Shown here one piece after another: positions 54,369 to 62,445 of a DNA stretch of 64,000 nt. Each line of letters begins with the position of its first letter. Position 1 is the first letter of the stretch. The notes below the pieces were generated by a model that was not told where the DNA came from, made no database searches, and saw nothing but the letters and a program-made list of their open reading frames with translations. The translations under genes were made by a program, and so were the position numbers. Source of the stretch: Symmachiella dynata (GTDB lineage Bacteria > Planctomycetota > Planctomycetia > Planctomycetales > Planctomycetaceae); assembly GCF_007747995.1 (NCBI RefSeq), contig NZ_CP036276.1:5694001-5758000 (forward strand), read 5' to 3'.

Positions 54369-55328
54369 CTACGCCGCCTTGGTCGCAACCGCGTGGCGAC
54401 GATCCGCATAGAGCATTCTGGCCTGTGTCGCCGTCGTGGTCGGCATGTCGCGGTCGAGTTGGACTTGGAAACCCGCGGAGCGCAAATGGTCGATCAATTC
54501 CAACAGTCGCGACGGCGGATAGGTTTCCGAGATGTGCACCTCCATCACGATCCGTTCGATCTTTTGCAGCGTCTGCTCGTCGGTCGCCAAAAAGGCGTCG
54601 TATTCCGAACCTTCAATATCGCACTTCAACAAGTCGACCGTTTCGCAACGCGCCCAGGCGATGAGGTCCGCCAGAGAGATACTTTGGGTCGTTTCGTAAT
54701 CCGTGTCGGTGGATTGTTGCTCGGACCAATTGCGATCCACGGAATGCCCGCCGGAATTACGGGAGTTGTGATACAACTTTAACGTTTCCCCGGAATGAGC
54801 TGAAACGGCGAGGTGCAAGACATCCTCGGCAACACCCTCGTTGAGCTGCAGATTCCGCAGTGTGTGCCGATAGTTCTCGCCCACCGCTTCGACCGAAATC
54901 ACCCGTTCGGCTTTGTTCAGCAAGGCGGATGAAAACAGTCCCGCGTTGGCTCCCAGGTCGATCACCGTTCCCAACCGTTGATCATGGCCAGACAGATTGT
55001 AGTCGTCGTCGATGAAAATCTCGTGGAAAATGAAAAAGTCCTGCGTGCCGGGCCGTAGCAACACCGATTGTCCCCGCCACTCGATTTGTACCAAACCATC
55101 TTCGGTGAAATCGATCGGTGGGCGGTGCTCGAAGTACCAGTCCCACAGTTTGTGGTCGCGGCCTTGGCGGGAGAACTTCGCCGTGCGTCCTGAGCGGAGT
55201 GTGAGCGAAAATGCGGATTTCCCCATGAACGACAAATTGCACAATGCGCGAAACGGCGATTGAAACAATTCGCGGCAATAGCCATAGCGCACGGGCGAAA
55301 ATAACGAGGAAAGCCGTCTGATTTGCAT
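54369..55328 (-). CDS. FkbM-family methyltransferase
   Basis: A 319-residue SAM-dependent methyltransferase. The SAM motif I is VIDLGANAGLFSSALLNKAERVISVEAVGENY, and later motifs are LADLIAWARCETVDLLKCDIEGSEYDAF with IVMEVHISETYPPSRLLELIDHLRSAGF, typical of FkbM-type enzymes that O-methylate sugars or polyketides. The first 85 residues are beta-rich and contain LYHNSRNSGGHS-like features further on. No sugar gene lies next to it, so the target is unknown. nadK is 99 bases downstream on the same strand. Confidence 0.9.
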   Translation of the reverse strand: MQIRRLSSLFSPVRYGYCRELFQSPFRALCNLSFMGKSAFSLTLRSGRTAKFSRQGRDHKLWDWYFEHRPPIDFTEDGLVQIEWRGQSVLLRPGTQDFFIFHEIFIDDDYNLSGHDQRLGTVIDLGANAGLFSSALLNKAERVISVEAVGENYRHTLRNLQLNEGVAEDVLHLAVSAHSGETLKLYHNSRNSGGHSVDRNWSEQQSTDTDYETTQSISLADLIAWARCETVDLLKCDIEGSEYDAFLATDEQTLQKIERIVMEVHISETYPPSRLLELIDHLRSAGFQVQLDRDMPTTTATQARMLYADRRHAVATKAA

Positions 55329-55561
55329 GCGTAGCGCCTTTACCTATCGCTCAACCGGTTGGGAAATCGGTCGCAGCTATAAGGAATTGCCGCAGACGTG
55401 TCAATCCGAAGCGGGGAGCCAGCACATCGGGCACGGTTATCTCAAAAGCAACAAACCTCTACAAATGCTGTGGGCTTCGCAGCGTCCAGCGCAAGGCGGC
55501 TGGCATTGGAGGCGAGGGCGACAGACGGCTTGCCTGCCTGTGGTCCTTAATTACTTGTGGG

Positions 55562-55960
55562 CTATTTGGACTTGATCCCGAACAATTTCGCGGACAGGCC
55601 GGCATAGCCTTCCTTCTCAGGGGATGGGGCTTTTTGGCAGCGTGCCAAAATTTTCGGATCCACAAAGATCACCGCCGGCTCGAGTGGCTGGTACAATTTG
55701 GCTGCTCTGAGTAACAACGACCGCTCTTTGCGCGACAGTCCATGCGTGCGACATAGTTCGAGAAACAACGATTTGGCGCTGCCGACAAGGCCACTGCGGT
55801 TCTTTCGCCATTTGTCGAAATAATACAATCCGACCCAAAAGGCGACAATCAATCCCATCCACGAGATGAGAAACAAATTGTCACTCATCGTGGTCGAGTG
55901 GTATGACGAACGGGAGATTTCATCCAGGCCTCTGGTGCGGGCAAAAATGAGATTCAACAT
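55562..55960 (-). CDS. Small membrane-associated hypothetical protein
   Basis: A 132-residue protein when started at the ATG at 55960, which has GAGG six bases upstream; an ATG at 55984 and one at 55888 are also possible. One membrane helix (FLISWMGLIVAFWVGLYYF) separates a short N-terminus from a C-terminal domain of about 80 residues (SLFLELCRTHGLSRKERSLLLRAAK). The last part is basic and could face the cytoplasm. I do not recognise the family, though VIFVDPKILAR near the end is also seen in other small planctomycete membrane proteins. It may share an operon with the HEAT-repeat gene upstream. Confidence 0.7.
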   Translation of the reverse strand: MLNLIFARTRGLDEISRSSYHSTTMSDNLFLISWMGLIVAFWVGLYYFDKWRKNRSGLVGSAKSLFLELCRTHGLSRKERSLLLRAAKLYQPLEPAVIFVDPKILARCQKAPSPEKEGYAGLSAKLFGIKSK

Positions 55961-56040
55961 GGCAAGCCTCGGTGGGGCAGACACTCATCTAAGTCGAAAC
56001 AGGTGAAGAGCAGCGAGGGCAGACGGGAGCCTGCCCGGTA

Positions 56041-57645
56041 TCATTCGCCGGCGAGCGCATCGGGTGCGGGGGCCGATTGAAGTCGTTCGATTCCTTGCTG
56101 GGCAATTTCTCGGATTCTGGGATTGGAATCGTCCAGCATGCCTTGTAATGCGGTCAATGATTCTGCACCGGGGATTTGGCCCACGACCTCGGTGGCGGTC
56201 CGTCGCACCAACACGTCATCGTCTTCCAACAATTGGATAAAGGTATCTGATAACGTCTCTTGCAACCCCATGGCAATCGCCGCTTGAGTGGCCCGCATCC
56301 GTTTGCTCCGCATGGGACCAGTCATTTCCTGGCTCAATTTCTGCAGCGCATCGGGATCGATTTTTTGAATCAAGATCCCCGCCAGACGACAGGTCTGTGT
56401 GTCCAACAGATCGTATAACGTCAGGATGCGCCGAAGATTGAAATCTTCCAATTCTTCGCGGGCCGCCTGCTGGACCTGCGCCATCGGGCTGTCCAAGCGC
56501 TCGATCAATTTTGTGAACGCTTCGGGAACACGTTTGGCGCGGAGCTGTGAGGTGGCCCATGCTTGGACCTCCTCGTCATCGGAGTCCAAACCTTCTTCGA
56601 TCAACGTATGCATCCGTCCGCCATCCAACTCGTCGAGCATGTCGGTCGCCGCGCGCCGCGCTTCTTCGCAGCCATGACTGACAACCCATTCGGCGACGCG
56701 GAGCTTAAACTCCCGCTTGATCGACGTGGCATTAACGAATTGCAGCAGCTTGGCATGCAGCGCCGTGGGAATGAGATCCAACTCCAACGGCTGCGTTTCC
56801 AACCAACAGACCGACTCGATTTGTTTGAAGTTTTTTCGCTGCGAGATCGTCAAACTCCGCGGCCATGTCCGCAGCAAATGGCAGATAAACTGCGGGTCGT
56901 CGCGCTCCGCTAAACAGCGAAAGGAGAGATAACTGGGATGGCTGAGCGCCATGAAATCGACAACCAACTGCATGATGCCGGGATGGTCGCTGTTGCGGAG
57001 TAAATCTTCGGCATGTTTTCGACGCGGGTGTCCATCTTGCCGCAACATCTTGCGAATTTCACCCACTTCCAGATCGCCTAGAATAAACAGGCTCTCCAAC
57101 AGTCGCTCGTAACCCGGGATGTGCGGTTGTCCGCAGATTTTTTCCAAGGCCGAAACAATCCGCAACTGAATCAATCGTGCATCGCGCAGATACTTACTGT
57201 CCTTCGTCGTCTGGTTGACGTGTTCGTAGAGCGTATTGGCGAGTTCCTCGACGGTCTCCAAGCAATACCGATGATGCTCCTGCTGCGACGACTCGGCTAA
57301 AAATTCCAACAAGATCGGCACTTGGTCGTAGATTTCGAACTCGCGGATGAATTGCAGCGCGTTGGACTCGAGTTGTTGCTCACCGGAATTCGCGCATTGC
57401 CGCAAGGCTTTGCCCATCGTGCCCGCGTAAGGTTCCAGCATATTGCGGATCGCGTCAGGTAGCTTGTGGAACCGCCGCAATAATTCGACATGCCCGCGCG
57501 GATGGCGACGTTTCAATATCGCTTTGACCGCTTGGTTACGAACTTCCTCATTTGGGACGTCGAGCGCAACGATCAACACGTCCAATGCGTGAGAATTGGT
57601 GGTGCGAGCGAGGCAGTCAAACGTTTTCGAAAAGCCGTTCGGCAT
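56041..57645 (-). CDS. HEAT-repeat protein
   Basis: A 534-residue cytoplasmic protein without signal or membrane segment. It consists of tandem alpha-helical pairs of the HEAT type. Clear units are LIVALDVPNEEVRNQAVKAILKRR near the start, LLDTQTCRLAGILIQKIDPDALQKLS, FIQLLEDDDVLVRRTATEVVGQIPG and LQGMLDDSNPRIREIAQQGIERL at the end. Such proteins are scaffolds for protein or nucleic-acid binding; nothing here shows a partner. The promoter side carries unusual TGTGA repeats about 300 bases upstream. Confidence 0.88.
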   Translation of the reverse strand: MPNGFSKTFDCLARTTNSHALDVLIVALDVPNEEVRNQAVKAILKRRHPRGHVELLRRFHKLPDAIRNMLEPYAGTMGKALRQCANSGEQQLESNALQFIREFEIYDQVPILLEFLAESSQQEHHRYCLETVEELANTLYEHVNQTTKDSKYLRDARLIQLRIVSALEKICGQPHIPGYERLLESLFILGDLEVGEIRKMLRQDGHPRRKHAEDLLRNSDHPGIMQLVVDFMALSHPSYLSFRCLAERDDPQFICHLLRTWPRSLTISQRKNFKQIESVCWLETQPLELDLIPTALHAKLLQFVNATSIKREFKLRVAEWVVSHGCEEARRAATDMLDELDGGRMHTLIEEGLDSDDEEVQAWATSQLRAKRVPEAFTKLIERLDSPMAQVQQAAREELEDFNLRRILTLYDLLDTQTCRLAGILIQKIDPDALQKLSQEMTGPMRSKRMRATQAAIAMGLQETLSDTFIQLLEDDDVLVRRTATEVVGQIPGAESLTALQGMLDDSNPRIREIAQQGIERLQSAPAPDALAGE

Positions 57646-57943
57646 GGATTGATCACTGATTCGTATCCGCCTCGCTCACAGGAACGTGAGGAGCCGGCTT
57701 GGACTGTGGGAAGGAGTGCAGGCAAGGTTTCCCAGGGCAGTTGTTGCCTCACACACCGATATTGGACACAGGAACGCCAACAGCGCGCGACATCACCGCA
57801 CGACGTGTCTCAAAACAAAATCGTCCCTTTTGCAATTCGGCAATTGCCCCCAAACTCCTCAAATCGGACTTGAAATGCAGGACTTTCGGCTACAACCGTC
57901 AACACCGCTTGATTTCCACCCCCGTGCAACGGAAACTACAAGT

Positions 57944-57970
57944 GTGACAATCTTGTGACACAAATGTGAA
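57944..57970. promoter_or_regulatory. Three TGTGA direct repeats, 11-base period
   Basis: TGTGA starts at 57944, 57955 and 57966, each 11 bases apart, that is one helical turn each. Pho boxes of PhoB and other OmpR-family regulators use this 11-base direct-repeat plan (with TGTCA), so this might be a response-regulator site. The nearest starts are about 300 and 350 bases away, which weakens the case. Confidence 0.4.
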
Positions 57971-58104
57971 TCGCTTGCAGCGCCCCAATCGGGTGGGCAG
58001 TCTCCATGACCCTCCCTGCGATGCGTGCTCGCCAGAGATCGCTGGACAGTCCCGTAATGGGGGTCAGTGCAGAGTGCTACTGTTCTGTCCAACCTAAAAT
58101 TTTG

Positions 58105-58180
58105 GGGTGCCACTGGCTCCGCCAGTGCTTTGTAAGTACTTTCGAGATTTCGTTTTGCACTGGCAAAGCCAGTGGCACCC
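58105..58180. repeat. Nested palindrome, GGGTGCCACTGGC type
   Basis: The 24 bases at 58105-58128 (GGGTGCCACTGGC then TCCGCCAGTGC) are almost the exact reverse complement of 58157-58180; only two central bases differ. Each arm is itself palindromic (CACTGGC and GCCAGTG), so the DNA can form one long hairpin or two small ones. This is a REP-like element. Confidence 0.75.
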
Positions 58181-58317
58181 ACCCAAGAATTCAACCGTGA
58201 CCTAACACGAATCATCTGCCGACTTAGCACCACAGGGCGCAGGCACAATTCCTGCATCCGAAAAGATTGCCCCAACAGACGACGTACGAGAAAGAATTGA
58301 ATAGAGGAGTAGACTCG

Positions 58318-58569
58318 ATGTCCGCCACGCAGACAGCCGATGAAATCTTGGATCGCACATTTTTAGAAATACGGGCCCGCGTTTTAGAAGTGGCCGCGGC
58401 GCTGGATCGTATCGAACGTGCCGATGATGACAATCATGCGGCTGCCGATCCGCGTGTCCAAAACCTACGCCGCGCGATCGAAGTGCTCAATACCGAGGGC
58501 TTCGACCGCGCCGAACGCGTTCAAATGATTTTCAGCGACGAATACCAACCGGGTTGGAACAGCAAGTAG
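58318..58569 (+). CDS. Small hypothetical protein next to TatD-family gene
   Basis: An 83-residue acidic, helical protein that I do not recognise. The ATG at 58318 is chosen because GAGGAG lies ahead of it; a frame extends back to 58267. It reads SATQTADEILDRTFLEIRAR, VLEVAAALDRIERADDD and PRVQNLRRAIEVL, the pattern of a two- or three-helix bundle. The following TatD-family gene starts 64 bases on, and they are probably cotranscribed. Confidence 0.72.
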   Translation: MSATQTADEILDRTFLEIRARVLEVAAALDRIERADDDNHAAADPRVQNLRRAIEVLNTEGFDRAERVQMIFSDEYQPGWNSK

Positions 58570-58633
58570 CCGCCCCGTGAGAACATGCCGCCCGACAAGC
58601 GGCAACAGTGAGAGTTGAGAAAGCAGCGAGACT

Positions 58634-59479
58634 ATGTATTACATTGATCCCCACGTGCACATGATTTCTCGTGTGACGGACGACTATGAGCGGATGGCGC
58701 GGATGGGTTGCGTGGCTGTCAGCGAACCCGCCTTTTGGGCCGGCTTTGATCGCGGTAGCGTCGACGGCTTTCGCGACTATTTCCGACAGCTCACCGAATT
58801 CGAACCGACCCGGGCCAGCTGGTCGGGAATTCAACACTTCTCTTGGCTGTGCATTAACGCCAAGGAAGCGGAGAACGTTTCATTGTCGCGGGAAGTGATC
58901 GCCATGATTCCTGAATTCATGGACAAGCCCGGCGTGCTGGGCATCGGCGAAATCGGGCTGAATAAAAACACGAAAAACGAAGCGACGATCTTTCGCGAAC
59001 ATGTCGACTTGGCGATGAAAACCCGCGAGTTGATTTTGATCCACACCCCGCACTTGCAAGACAAGTACAAAGGGACGCGGATGATCGTCGATATGCTGCT
59101 CGAAGATGATCGCATCGAACCAGAGCGGGTGTTGATTGACCACGTTGAAGAACACACTGTGCGGCTGGCCAAGGAAGAAGGTTTCTGGTGTGCGATGACA
59201 CTCTACCCGGTCACAAAATGCACGCCGTCGCGCGCCGCCGACATCATCGAAATGTACGGCGACGACCGCATCATGGTGAACTCCGCCGGCGACTGGGGCC
59301 CCTCACAACCACTGGCCGTCCCCGATTTCATCCAAGAACTCCGCAAACGCGGCATGCCGGATTCGAAGATCAAAAAAATCGTCTACGACAACCCGCTAGA
59401 GTTCTTCCGCCAGTCACGAAATTTCAAGTTTACGGCGCCGGATACGTGTGTGGAGGAGCGTGAAGAGGTGCTGGAGTAG
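58634..59479 (+). CDS. TatD-family metal-dependent hydrolase
   Basis: A 281-residue amidohydrolase-fold protein. Metal ligands are visible in order: DPHVHM (His-x-His), GIGEIGLNKNT (Glu), LIHTPH, VLIDHVEEH and the aspartate in NSAGDWG. TatD proteins are metal-dependent nucleases. The opening YIDPHVHMISRVTDDYERMARMG and the AFWAGFDRGSVDGFRDYF phrase recall the subfamily that includes EboB of the cyanobacterial ebo cluster, but no other ebo gene is in the window. GAGAAAGC precedes the ATG. Function stays open: nuclease or small-molecule hydrolase. Confidence 0.85.
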   Translation: MYYIDPHVHMISRVTDDYERMARMGCVAVSEPAFWAGFDRGSVDGFRDYFRQLTEFEPTRASWSGIQHFSWLCINAKEAENVSLSREVIAMIPEFMDKPGVLGIGEIGLNKNTKNEATIFREHVDLAMKTRELILIHTPHLQDKYKGTRMIVDMLLEDDRIEPERVLIDHVEEHTVRLAKEEGFWCAMTLYPVTKCTPSRAADIIEMYGDDRIMVNSAGDWGPSQPLAVPDFIQELRKRGMPDSKIKKIVYDNPLEFFRQSRNFKFTAPDTCVEEREEVLE

Positions 59480-59489
59480 GAGATTCAAT

Positions 59490-59613
59490 GGGTGGCCTCG
59501 AAAGATTCTTTCGAGGCGGCGCAGCCGCAGGAGTTCGTTATAGTAGGAGTGCCGATTCGACGGTCCTGCAGCTGGCTTTGTCGGCCTATAAAGAATCTTT
59601 GTGGGCCACTTTG
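59490..59613. repeat. Dispersed palindromic repeat, GGTGGCC family, copy 1
   Basis: Homologous to 60622-60748 with a shared core GGCGGCGCAGCCGCAGGAG then TTCGTTATAGT. It starts with a hairpin GCCTCGAAAG/CTTTCGAGGC (59495-59517), whose counterpart in copy 2 is GCCCCGAAAG/CTTTCGGGGC; the T-to-C and A-to-G changes are compensatory. The right end has TCTTTGTGGGCC. Confidence 0.85.
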
Positions 59614-59667
59614 TGTGCAGCGGTTTTCTGCATCTACTAGTCACCGTCGCTGGTTCAAAACTAAAAC

Positions 59668-60573
59668 ATGACGCAGAAAAAGTACATTGGCTCAGCAATT
59701 CGCCATCTCGCGTCTCCCTGGCAAGGCAATATCGTCGCCGCGGCACTACATGAACACACTGTATCGCTATGGGACATTTCGACAGGTGAGCAGTTATCGG
59801 AATTCGATACAATTATGGATTTTGGTGGGAAAAGACTTGCACTGTCTCACGCAGAATCCGCCTGCTTGACGGCCGCCTATCATATTCACGGACTCGCCTG
59901 TTACAACACGCCTATCGGCGACTTGCGATGGCAGCGTAAAGACCTGAAGAAGATCCAACGGTTGACGTTGACTCCAGACGAAAAATTCGCCTGCTGCTGC
60001 TTTTCTAGTGGACCGGGCCACGTCATCGACATTTCGACGGGAGAGACAATTCTCAGCATAAGGGCACTCAACAACGTCTGGTTCCACGCTCAAAACACTT
60101 TTCGTCTTTATCAGTATCGATCGTACAAAATCTCGGTTGTCCACCAGAATGACAAGCAGGCTTTTCCGATAGAACCGATCAGTTTCAGTATCCTGGATGT
60201 GGCCTTTAATGAGCACTATGTGGCAATTACTGAAGCGGGGGCCGATGTTCGAGTATTCGATTTGGCAACCGGACAAATGACGATGCGCCATAAACAGCCC
60301 GAGGGCCACCACGTTCTTCGAATAAGTGCGATGCCGGGTACTGTTTTTTTTCATGGCGTTCAGTGGTGTTTCCGAAAAGGGGGGCCAAAACGTCTCATTC
60401 GCCTGAGCCCAGATGCCGCAACACAAGAAGTCATCTACGACTTGGGAGGCCCTACTTTTGAAACGGAGTTTTGTAACGGCGGCCGTTGTCTTCTAACTTC
60501 AGATGGAGATTTGATTGACTGCCGAACGGCGAAACTGAAAAGGAAGATTAAATTTCCACAACCTACGGAGTAA
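59668..60573 (+). CDS. Beta-propeller-like hypothetical protein flanked by direct repeats
   Basis: A 301-residue protein with WD40-like character: TLYRWDI-type blades such as NIVAAALHEHTVSLWDISTGEQLSEF, HVIDISTGETILSIRAL and VRVFDLATGQMTMRHKQ. There are about four or five short blade-like units, fewer than the seven of a classic propeller, so this may be a divergent or partial domain. No signal or membrane segment. The DNA looks more AT-rich than the housekeeping neighbours. It lies between two direct copies of the same repeat (59490 and 60622), 1.13 kb apart, which could reflect acquisition as a cassette. Function unknown. Confidence 0.75.
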   Translation: MTQKKYIGSAIRHLASPWQGNIVAAALHEHTVSLWDISTGEQLSEFDTIMDFGGKRLALSHAESACLTAAYHIHGLACYNTPIGDLRWQRKDLKKIQRLTLTPDEKFACCCFSSGPGHVIDISTGETILSIRALNNVWFHAQNTFRLYQYRSYKISVVHQNDKQAFPIEPISFSILDVAFNEHYVAITEAGADVRVFDLATGQMTMRHKQPEGHHVLRISAMPGTVFFHGVQWCFRKGGPKRLIRLSPDAATQEVIYDLGGPTFETEFCNGGRCLLTSDGDLIDCRTAKLKRKIKFPQPTE

Positions 60574-60621
60574 CGCGCCTACTTCCGTTGGACAGTCGGC
60601 TGCCGCATCTGAATAGTGATC

Positions 60622-60748
60622 GCAGGGTGGCCCCGAAAGATTCTTTCGGGGCGGCGCAGCCGCAGGAGTTCGTTATAGTGGGAGTAACAATTCGACGGAC
60701 CGGCAGCTGGCTTTGCCGGCCCGCAAAGTTTTTAGCGAGCCACCCTGC
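60622..60748. repeat. Dispersed palindromic repeat, GGTGGCC family, copy 2
   Basis: Bounded by a perfect 9-base terminal inverted repeat, GCAGGGTGG at 60622-60630 and CCACCCTGC at 60740-60748. Contains the hairpin GCCCCGAAAG/CTTTCGGGGC (60630-60652) and the core shared with copy 1. Together with the flanking bases it occupies the gap of about 220 bases between two genes, and no frame in it is coding. Confidence 0.85.
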
Positions 60749-60801
60749 AAAGCATCCATTCAAAGTGGCCTGCGCTCTAGCTTTCATGGGAGATGTCTCT
60801 G

Positions 60802-61908
60802 ATGCTCCGCGAGACTGTTTGTGCTGACTTCAAATTCAAAACGGTCATGATCCTCTGCCTCGCAGGGATTGCATTGAGTGGGCAGGCGCGTGTCTCGACC
60901 GCACAAGAGGCGCAGCAAGGTTCTCCGGGAAGTGATCCCTTTGATTACCAATATTCGCCCGAGTTGGCCAACGTCATGTCAGCCCTGTCGGTCGACAGGT
61001 ATGACGAAGCGCTCGCATTGCTATCGAAACTCCGCTCCCGCACGAGAAGCAGCAACGACCCAGCCTTTCGAGCAGAACTTGAGGAAGCCCAGAAAAGAAT
61101 CATACGTCTCAAGCGGGCTTTCAAACGGGTTGAGGATGCTGCATTCCATCTGAGACGCAATCCAGATGATCCCGTTGCCAACGAAGAACTTGGACTTTTT
61201 TACTGTGTCGAAAAACAAGACTGGACCAACGGCCTCCCCCTGCTCCTGAAGGCAGACAACCGACGGATACGGGACGCTGCAGATCTGGATCGAAAACGGC
61301 CTACCGATCCGATAGAAAAAGCAAAGCTTGCCGTCGCTTGGCTGAGGGCCACCGCACAAGAACGAGATCGTGGAGTCCGCCAAAGTTTTCAGCTGCGTGG
61401 TCGCCATTGGTACTTGGAGGCACGGCCGAATCTGACACGCGACATGCAAATCTCTCTGGATGAAGAGTTCGACACAATCCCGCTGTACGCCGACCGAATT
61501 GTGATTTGGAATCAACACAATGGTCAAGCTGCGGACCGGGGTACGGTTCAGGTCGTCGTGACGCTCCTACACGCCGGAAGACCGGTATTGCGAAAAACAG
61601 TTGCCTTGCCATGGAAACCCGATGCGCCCTCCTCAGCAGTGGTGCGTCTCCCTCGGAAAAAGGTAGATGCGGTTCGCGTCGACGTCACAAGATATCGCGG
61701 GGCATCAGGCGGGTTGGGGGAGATCGAGGTTTTCGATGGAAGCGTCAATCTCGCCAAGAATTGTTCCGTACAAGCCAGCGGTTATTGGCAACAAAACGGT
61801 CAGTACCATCCAAAGCATCTGACCAATGGGAACACGAGTGGCGAGACGGGCTATTGGTTGTTGGAGGATCGCCAGACAGGATGGGCGACGGTCGATCTTC
61901 TCAAATAA
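60802..61908 (+). CDS. Exported TPR-like protein with C-terminal discoidin-like region
   Basis: A 368-residue protein when begun at the ATG at 60802, which has GGGAG well placed upstream; ATGs at 60793 and 60847 are alternatives. A signal peptide (FKTVMILCLAGIALSGQARVSTA) comes first. Residues 45-150 hold helical, TPR-like hairpins (DRYDEALALLSKLRSRTR). A linker with WLRATAQERDRGVRQSFQ leads to a beta-rich C-terminus whose IEVFDGSVNLAKNCSVQASG and GYWLLEDRQTGWATVDLLK look like an F5/8 type C (discoidin) carbohydrate-binding fold. Function unknown; a surface protein is likely. Confidence 0.75.
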   Translation: MLRETVCADFKFKTVMILCLAGIALSGQARVSTAQEAQQGSPGSDPFDYQYSPELANVMSALSVDRYDEALALLSKLRSRTRSSNDPAFRAELEEAQKRIIRLKRAFKRVEDAAFHLRRNPDDPVANEELGLFYCVEKQDWTNGLPLLLKADNRRIRDAADLDRKRPTDPIEKAKLAVAWLRATAQERDRGVRQSFQLRGRHWYLEARPNLTRDMQISLDEEFDTIPLYADRIVIWNQHNGQAADRGTVQVVVTLLHAGRPVLRKTVALPWKPDAPSSAVVRLPRKKVDAVRVDVTRYRGASGGLGEIEVFDGSVNLAKNCSVQASGYWQQNGQYHPKHLTNGNTSGETGYWLLEDRQTGWATVDLLK

Positions 61909-61961
61909 CACCCGCACGTACGCAAAGACCGAACAAAGTCCCGTAGGTCAAGAAAATCCAA

Positions 61962-62351
61962 ATGTCACGAATCGCTACCATCTCGAAATACTTTCAAATT
62001 GCGTTTCGTCTATTGGCGCTGCTGGCGATCGCGGCTGTGATTTTTCATTGGATTGATGAACATGACCACGGCAGAGCAAAGGGCGCACCGATTCCATTTC
62101 CGAACGTGCTGTTGTGCCTACTCAGTGCAACTGTCGCCGGGCTGATTTGTAAGAGGTATTGGATCGAATATGCCGTGCCGTTTGTAGCCGGCGTCGCTGG
62201 AGCGCTCGGTATCTTTGAGCCGTTAAGCGGGCCTTACGGCGGCGTGTTGGGATTTCTGGTTGGCTTTTTCATCTTGGTGTTGCCCTTTGATCGAAAACAG
62301 CCAGCGCCCCCGAACGGTGATATCGGCCCCGCGCAGCAAGAAGCGAAATAG
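61962..62351 (+). CDS. Small multi-pass membrane protein
   Basis: A 129-residue protein with about four hydrophobic segments: IAFRLLALLAIAAVIFHWI, VLLCLLSATVAGLICKRYW, VPFVAGVAGALGIFEPL and GVLGFLVGFFILVLPF. The C-terminal tail is rich in Pro, Asp and Gln (APPNGDIGPAQQEAK). Unrecognised. The run of hydrophobic segments and the start at 61962 are convincing. It lies 53 bases after the discoidin-like gene and 94 before the SMI1/KNR4 gene, all on one strand. Confidence 0.75.
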   Translation: MSRIATISKYFQIAFRLLALLAIAAVIFHWIDEHDHGRAKGAPIPFPNVLLCLLSATVAGLICKRYWIEYAVPFVAGVAGALGIFEPLSGPYGGVLGFLVGFFILVLPFDRKQPAPPNGDIGPAQQEAK

Positions 62352-62360
62352 GTTTGGGGG

Positions 62361-62388
62361 GGAAGCCCGAATCTACAGCCCTGCAGCC
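62361..62388. repeat. Short repeat GGAAGCCCGAATC, copy 1
   Basis: GGAAGCCCGAATC then T-A-CAGCCCTGCAG at 62361 recurs at 63280 as GGAAGCCCGAATC then CGTAGCCCTCCTGCCGG. Both lie after the stop of a gene in the accessory stretch. This is probably a fragment of the repeat that also includes the unit at 63302. Confidence 0.6.
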
Positions 62389-62445
62389 GATCTGAGAATC
62401 ACAATTGATTTTTTGCGCATTCTACCGACGAAGGTGACCACCAAC

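Larger units (their letters stand above)
57646..58317. other. 672-base divergent intergenic region with repeats
   Basis: No convincing gene on either strand. It contains a run of three TGTGA pentamers at an exact 11-base period (57944, 57955, 57966) and a nested palindrome at 58105-58180. GAGGAG at about 58306 is the ribosome-binding site of the 83-residue gene. Both promoters, for the HEAT protein and for the small gene, must lie here. Confidence 0.55.
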
